Made by a program: the position numbers and the translations under genes. Shown in pieces: positions 57,869 to 64,000 of a stretch of DNA of 64,000 nt. Under the pieces are notes generated by a model. That model saw only the letters and a program-made list of their open reading frames with translations, did not search any database and had not been told where the DNA came from. The stretch comes from Dissophora ornata (Eukaryota > Mortierellomycota > Mortierellomycetes > Mortierellales > Mortierellaceae). Each line of letters starts with the position of its first letter. The stretch's first letter is position 1. The stretch spans positions 1 to 64,000 of the forward strand of contig MU616612.1 of assembly GCA_025201705.1 (NCBI GenBank), read 5' to 3'.

Positions 57869-59581
57869 TTAAATGTAGGCGCGGCTGTTATGTTTGGCCA
57901 TGTCCATGACACGAACACCTCGCGTCAAAGGGTTGGACAGGGTCTCGGGCGTGATCGTTATCACGCAGGCATACGTGGCCTCCTCAATCGCATCCTCCTT
58001 TCCAAAAACGACCTCGCGTGTCAAGCGATTACGGAACACAGTGACCTCCTGGGTATTGAACGAGACAATGAGCACGGGCACATCGTTCTCGAGAACCTTG
58101 GCAGAGACCAACTCCACATTACGGAGCTCCAAAATCTTGCAGTCGCTGACAAGACCCTGTGCAACCTGGGCCTGGAAGCCAGCTGTCAGGACGTTGTATG
58201 TCGCTTCTGAGCACCATTCGTGCAAAGTCTCAGAGTCGGTGTTCAGAACAGCATCCATGATTTCAGGAATGATGAACTCACGGCATTCCTTCATAAAGGC
58301 GTCCATCTTGAACCTAGGGTCGATCATCTGAAGAGCTTTAATAGTCTTCGCGTTCTCAGTCTCATCCAGCATCGAGACTAAAAAGATCGTACACGACTGG
58401 TTAGATGCCACATTCCCGATTTGGAATCCCAGAATAAAGTTCGTGTGTCAGATTAATGCTTACCCCAGACATCAGAGATCTTGTCAGTGACCACACGAGC
58501 CCAGGCAACGAACACATTGTCGCTGTCTTCGTAGTTCTTCTTCATGCTGAATACACTCTGCATGACAGGGTTGGTATCTTTGAACTTGCTCCACGTCTCC
58601 TTCCATGCAGAGTCCTTGTGGAGCACCATCGACTCTCCGGCGTTAACATCCTCCTTGGTCTCGGGGACTGCTGCCTGAGCAGCCTTCTGAGCATCCTTGG
58701 GGCTATAGTTAACGTCCAGTCCGCGAGCGCGACGGCGGGCGGCCTTAGAAATATAGCCTCCGTATCTAGATTCAGTATCCTGGATCACAGTCTCTACTGA
58801 CTCTTTAACATTCTTGAAGTATTCGTTGTCACGGATGGGCTTTGTTGTAGAGTCCATAGTCTCGGCAAACACCTTTCCAGTCTCAGAGATCTACCGTTCA
58901 TGTCGCAGCGGCCCAGGTTAGAGGCCATGTGCAAACGATCAGGCAATAGATGCTAGATCCACTGGGCGATGGCAGTCATGTATTGTTCTATTACTCCTCA
59001 AACATACCTTTTCCTTGGATCCCTTGACAAACTCATTCTCGGCAGCGCCTTTCAGTGTCTCCGAAACAGTCTCTCCGATCTTTCCTGTTGCCTTCTTCAG
59101 CTGCTCTGCAGTTTGCTTGAGCTTCTCTGAAGCTACGCCAGCTGAAGCAGCGCTATCCTGTATACACCGATCGGATTGACGGGAAAAAAAAAACAAGGCG
59201 AAACTATTAGGTTCACGATCTGATGGCCCCTTGCCGTTGTTGAAGAACAAAAGCCGCTGTCGTCTATCGCTCATTTCTTACCTTAGCCTTTTCGAAGGCA
59301 TCCCTGGCCTTCTTCAGGGCATCGCTCTCTCCAACTTTGCCGGACTCGTCCTGCAGCTTCTTGACAGATTCTTGCAGCTCCTTGTTCTTCTTGATCTGCT
59401 CTTTCAGAGTATCAACGAACTTGCTGAAGGCGCCCTGAGACTCGTGTCTGGCAGAGATTAATGGGGTAGAGACATGGTGACCGACGGGCCGTGCGGTCAT
59501 GCGCTGTGAAGATACAAGGAGAGAGCTAGGGCGAATAGCCTTTGCAGTCGACGAGGAGACGATCGATCGAAGAGCAGACAT
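57869..59581 (-). CDS. TIM44: Tim44, TIM23 import-motor subunit
   Basis: Tim44 docks the Hsp70 import motor to the TIM23 channel on the matrix side of the inner membrane. The ATG at 59581 opens a typical presequence (MSALRSIVSSSTAKAIRPSS). The helical N-terminal region follows in several exons: SKFVDTLKEQIKKNKELQES, then ESDALKKARDAFEKAK, EQLKKATGKIGETVSETLKG and FKDTNPVMQSVFSMKKNYED. The C-terminal Tim44 domain is unmistakable: MLDETENAKTIKALQMIDP, RFKMDAFMKECREFIIPEIM, EWCSEATYNVLTAGFQAQVA, LRNVELVSAKVLENDVPVLI and the ending MDMAKHNSRAYI before the stop at 57869. Convergent with the kinase gene, 246 bases between stops. Confidence 0.95.
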
Positions 59582-60176
59582 AATTGGTTTCGGCTACTGT
59601 GTCTATGAATGTGACAGAGGGTGTTGAGGTTGTTGCCTTCCTAGAACGTGCGGAGGACAGATTGTGGTGGTCCGAGAAGATCGAGGAGGGATGAAAGGGA
59701 AGGAAGAATGAGGTGAAGAAAGAGTTCCGATCCCGACGTTGGGGTTGACTTCTTATTGCTCTGCCCTCTCGCCCAGCCGCAAAAGGGAACAACATCCTGC
59801 GCAAAAAGTGATCGGTGGCTTTTATTTTCTGCATCCCAAAAAGGAAACCGTCACACTGATCAGAAACTGTCATTGTCCCTGAATATCCACGGTTCCGGAT
59901 AGTCTTGATGATCACCATTCTGGACTGGCTCAGCAAAAGATACGCAAACGATATGGAACGTTAAAGGACTGGATAGGAAAGACAAATTACTGTCCATTAA
60001 AAATTCCTGCTCCCAATGGAGTTTATTTTCTTGTTATCCTTGGCACAGCGCAGGTAAAAACGAAAATAAGCAAACGATGCAATAAAACTGTAATGATGGC
60101 TGTTGTTAGTTGGCGTGTGAAGCAGGTAGCAGTGTCCCGGTGGATGTGAAAATCACTTCGTCATTGCTTTATTGCT
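59582..60176. other. TIM44 promoter and uS10m 3' flank
   Basis: 595 bases between two minus-strand mitochondrial-protein genes. Nothing coding was recognised; the first 100 bases are the TIM44 leader. Confidence 0.4.
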
Positions 60177-61250
60177 TTATTGCTTGTCGGATTTGGAGGC
60201 GGTCTCCGCCACGGCCTTCTCGACAGCCTTGGAGAGTTCCGGATCAAGAGTCGAAGATCCGCTCACGAGAGGCTCAACTGCGTCAGCAATGTGAGATTCT
60301 GTAGGTTGATCCAGGTTTTCAGGAGTTACTGCCGGCGATGGCTGTGCTTCTTGTGTTGTGGTAGTTGTGGTAGAATCGGCTGTGCTGACGTTAGAAGAAC
60401 TGCCGTTTGAGATCTCCTCCACACCGCCGATATCCTTCATCATCTCAGCCAACAGCTGATCCGCGACAGCCTTAACCTCATTGGATGGCTCATGGCTCTC
60501 GCTTCCAGACATCTGCTCGAGTTCGCTCGCTCCGAAAGCCTGTTCTGTATTCTTCATCAACTCGGCCACAGATCGGTTCCTGCTCTCGCCCTTCTTGGCC
60601 TTCTCCAGTCTCTTTTGTCCAACGCCCAATTCCTCGTTCTCCCAGATCGTAACCTTCATACCGACTCCTGCCAACGAGTTCTGGTTCAAAAACTGGACCC
60701 AACGACGGACCACATCTGGGTGAGCATCCTTGATAGCCAACAGGCGCTTGTGTGTCTTTCTCTCAAAGGTCTCCTGAGCCTTCTTATGAACAAAGGGCGA
60801 CTTGTTGACAGTCCACTTTGAGGTCTGGACTGGCAAAGGGATCGCTCCTGAACATGGCATCTCCATGGCTGCAGCAGTGCGGCGAGCGAAATCAGCAAAG
60901 AAATCGAGCTGGTGAGGAAGGAAGGATCGGAGGTGGAGGTGGGCGACAGTAATGTTGTGGGTGGTAGGGATCTGAACGGGTTCGCCATACACTAGACGAT
61001 CCTCCTCAGACATACTCTCAGGCAAAGTGCCATTGGCATGAGCGCTAAATAGGCGAAGATCATTAAAGAAGCGGCAGTCGAGTTACGATCAAGGCCTGTT
61101 GCGATATACGGCACACAGTTCTTCGGATATGGGAAAGCACGCATCCCTGCTAGCTGAATTCCTGTACCTGAAGGAGCGAGTGGCAATGGATGCTGCCTTG
61201 ACGGCATTCAGTCCTCGAACGGACAATCCAGTCTTGAACGTGCTCAACAT
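60177..61250 (-). CDS. RSM10: Mitochondrial small-subunit ribosomal protein uS10m (Rsm10) with long C-terminal tail
   Basis: Component of the mitochondrial 37S ribosomal subunit. Two exons, 61168-61250 and 60177-61044, give 316 aa. Exon 1 encodes a textbook presequence (MLSTFKTGLSVRGLNAVKAA, then SIATRSF), joined as ...FSAHANGTLPESMSEE. The S10 fold follows: HNITVAHLHLRSFLPHQLDF, CSGAIPLPVQTSKWTVNKSP, FVHKKAQETFERKTHKRLLA. GVGMKVTIWENEELG marks the end of the fold. From about residue 215 there is a Ser/Thr/Glu/Ala-rich tail of some 100 residues (a run of Thr, TTTTTT), which is much longer than in bacterial S10 and probably disordered. Same strand as TIM44, 595 bp downstream of its start. Confidence 0.92.
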
Positions 61251-61586
61251 TGGCAATAACTATGTGATACGGGTTCCCGTTGAGGAGCGTGATGAACGAG
61301 CGATGGCAATGTGCTGTTCCGGCCAGGGTGGGTCATGAGATCTTCAAAACAGTGGCGTTCATTCCCTCCGTTATAGAGGAAACTCGCAGTCACGACTTGT
61401 TTACTTTCTTGCATGCTTGATTTTTTTGCTTCAGCGTTGAACTCTTCAGCATCTGCGGTTCATTGGCCATCCCTCCATTCCCATACACATTCGTTTCCGC
61501 TTCCGCACTGCCACCCGCTCTTTGAACTTCTTTCATACGAAACTGAGAGGAGAGCAAAGACACTCGAGAAAATCCATATCTCCATC
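61251..61586. promoter_or_regulatory. Bidirectional promoter, uS10m and UTP13
   Basis: 336 bases between outward-facing starts of a mitochondrial ribosomal protein and a ribosome-biogenesis factor. CT-rich leader before 61587. Coregulation of the two translation-related genes is plausible from geometry only. Confidence 0.45.
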
Positions 61587-64000
61587 ATGGCTGCACAAGC
61601 ACCGCCCCAGGGCAAAATTCACTTGAAGACTAGGTAACATATCTCAAGAGTCATTGACGCTCTGAACGCCCCTAATCCAGTGATCTATGATGCTTGCAAC
61701 AGCTAATCATGCACGAGTAATTACAAGATGGAGTAAAAATGCACACTAATACGGGAATCTTTCGAAAACAGCTTCAAATCTACACAGACTATTGAGTCGA
61801 TCTATACAGGAGGCAAGGTCTGCATATCTCAGGATGAACAGTACCTCGTCACAACCGTGGGCGAGGACATCGACGTGATCGAGATCAAGACTGGAAAGAA
61901 GCTTTGGAGACTCAAAGGAGACACCGAGATTATCACCACTTTTGCAGTGACTTCAGATGGCCGTACCCTCGTCAGCGCCAGCAGGAGTCTTTTGCTCAAG
62001 ACTTGGGATCTTCGCACAGGAACACTCATTAGAAGTTTGAAAGCTCACGACGCACCCATCATTGTCATGGATATTGATCCGACTTCGACATTGGTTGCCA
62101 CTGGATCTGCAGATAGCACTGTCAAAGTCTGGGACATTGCAGGAGGATTCTGTACACATAACTTCAAGGGACATGGAGGCGTTATCTCTGCAGTGCTATT
62201 CCATCCTGATCAGTCCAGATGGTGGCTGTGCTCTGGAGCTGACGACTGCACCGTCCGTGTCTGGGACCTCAAGAGCAGAAAGTATGTGTCCTTTGCACCT
62301 TAGTCTGTACGTCACCTTGCATTACTTGAGCTCCTTAAAATACTGAACTGACCAGAATTGGTGGTGTGATCGCTGCGACTTCTCAAAAATAGACCTGTTG
62401 CTGTTTTGGAGTCTCACGTTTCAGTGATTAGAGGATTGGCGGTCTCCGATTCTGGCAACACCTTGATCAGTGGTTCCCGTGATAAGGTTGTCAACGTGTG
62501 GAATCTCAATACCATGAAACTCGCCACTACCTATCCCATCTACGAAACTCTCGAGACAGTTGGTATCCTTCAGAAATCGCAGATCCAGGCGATTGGCGGC
62601 AAAGACGTCTCCGACAGGGAAATGTTCTACACTGCTGGCGATAGCGGTGTGATCAGGATCTGGGATTTGAAGTCAGGAGAGTTGATCGCCAAGCAGAAGG
62701 AGGAGCAGGGAAGCAAATCAGGAATCTCGGACGTCCTGTAAGTTCGATACTTCGACACCCAAGGCTCTAAAGCATCGTTTGAAAACTTGACAGAGTAATG
62801 GAGTACTGATTCCACATTTATCCGGCATGCGACGTGCTTCAACTTCAATAGGTACCTTACAGAGTCGCAGCAACTAGCGTCAATCACAAGTGACCAGAAC
62901 ATCTTGTTCTTTAATATCGAGAACGACCTGAAACGCGTAAAGCAGATCGTCGGTTACAATGACGAGATCATCGATGTTGCCTATATTGGAGAGGAGGAGA
63001 CCCACTTGGCAGTAGCGGCGAACAGTGAGCAGATCAGAGTCTTCAACTTGAAAGAATTTGAGTGCGACCTGATCTACGGCCACACAGATATTGTCATCTG
63101 TCTGGACAGGAACACAGATGGATCTCTTTTGGCTTCAGGATCAAAGGATAATACGGCGAAGGTGTGGACCTTGGACCTTGAGAATGAGGATGCAGATGAG
63201 AGATACAAGTGCATAGGAACATGTGTTGGACATACAGAGGCCATCGGCGCCGTCGCCTTGACGAGAAAAACAGATGGACTCCTGCTGACGGGGTCCCAGG
63301 ACAGGACGATCAAATGCTGGGATCTCAGCACAGCTGGTAATTATCGCAGCTGCCCAGAAATCTTAATCCGGTGCCACGCTGCTGCTTCAGTTTCCTAATT
63401 ATGTCTATTATACCTCTTCATTTACCAGACTTGGATGAGCCTGACGCGGAGCATCGCTTCAAGTCTCACTACACCGTACAGGCTCACGACAAGGATATCA
63501 ACACCATTGCCATCGCACCTAACGACAAAATATTCGCCACTGGATCACAGGATAAGTTGGCCAAGATCTGGAACCTGCAGGAGGGAACACTCGTTGGTGT
63601 GTGCAAGGGTCATAAGCGTGGCGTCTGGTCTGTCAAGTTTTCGCCAGTTGATCAATGTTTGGCTACGAGCTCTGGAGACAGGACAATTAAGATCTGGTCC
63701 CTAAATGACTTCAGCTGTTTGAGGACGTTTGAAGGACACACGAACTCGATTCTTAAAATCGATTTCCTGACATCAGGCCTCCAATTGGTCTCGTGCGGTT
63801 CAGATGGTTTGGTCAAGTTGTGGACGATCCGCACCAACGAGTGCGTCGCCACGCTGGATAACCACACTGAAAAGATTTGGGCACTTACGGTGCGCAAGGA
63901 CGAGAACATGGTCGTGACAGGAGGCGCGGACTCTATGATCAATTTCTGGGAAGATTTCACAGAGGTTGAGTACGCAGAGAAGAAACAGGCCAAGGCGGAT
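61587..64000 (+). CDS. UTP13: Utp13, WD40 subunit of the U3 snoRNP/SSU processome (3'-truncated by window)
   Basis: UTP-B component needed for pre-18S rRNA processing in the nucleolus. Exons 61587-61633, 61772-62281, 62393-62737, 62852-63336 and 63429 onward; the frame is kept at each junction and the gene runs past the window end. It begins MAAQAPPQGKIHLKTS. Many WD40 repeats follow, as in tandem propellers: WDLRTGTLIRSLKAHDAPI, WDIAGGFCTHNFKGHGGV, VWNLNTMKLATTYPIYETLE, WDLSTADLDEPDAEHR, IWNLQEGTLVGVCKGHKRG and WSLNDFSCLRTFEGHTNSI. The last visible stretch is GGADSMINFWEDFTEVEYAE, which closes the second propeller and matches the Utp13 family (WxDxTE). The C-terminal Utp13 helical domain lies outside the window. 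Confidence 0.9.

Overview
The window reads as nuclear DNA of an early-diverging fungus, most likely Mucoromycota/Mortierellomycota (for example a Mortierella relative). The genes carry many short introns of roughly 55-190 bp with GTAAGT-like donors and CTAAC/CTAAT branch points. Leaders are long and pyrimidine-rich, and the protein families are fungal (Rom2-type RhoGEF, APSES factor, MAT-type HMG box). Several animal-like proteins that budding yeast lacks are also present (CENP-M, AVEN). No bacterial operons, CRISPR arrays, rRNA or convincing tRNA genes were seen. Gene models were built by reading through splice sites; where I state a protein length, the exon sum is divisible by three.

Layout. 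0.1-14.9 kb: a 12-exon Rho1 exchange factor (-), a NuiA-like protein (+), mitochondrial NAD-isocitrate dehydrogenase subunit 1 (-) and an APSES/Xbp1-like factor (-). 14.9-24.6 kb: a large alpha/beta-hydrolase (+), then a 3.5-kb decayed island with an interrupted unknown ORF (-) and a broken Mutator-like transposase (+). After the island come a CENP-M kinetochore homologue (+) and a 3-hydroxyisobutyrate-dehydrogenase-like enzyme (+). 24.6-41.2 kb: gene-poor, with a small secreted expansin-like protein (+), an HMG-box factor (-), a Plp1/TXNDC9 chaperone cofactor (-) and an intronless tubby/LURP-one-like gene (-). That last gene lies between a 35-nt poly(T) and a 31-nt poly(A) tract. 41.2-64 kb: gene-dense, with VPS33 (-), a polytopic protein resembling intramembrane proteases (+), a GRAM-TBC-EF-hand RabGAP (-), an AVEN homologue (+), a TKL kinase-ankyrin protein (+), TIM44 (-), mitochondrial uS10 (-) and the start of UTP13 (+, cut by the window edge).

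Functionally the window is a normal eukaryotic mixture: endomembrane traffic (VPS33, RabGAP), cell-wall/Rho signalling (Rom2), mitochondrial import, translation and the TCA cycle (TIM44, uS10m, IDH1), ribosome biogenesis (UTP13) and chromosome segregation (CENP-M). The items most worth a second look are the CENP-M and AVEN homologues, the eukaryotic NuiA-like protein, the putative intramembrane protease, and the decayed transposase island beside CENP-M.
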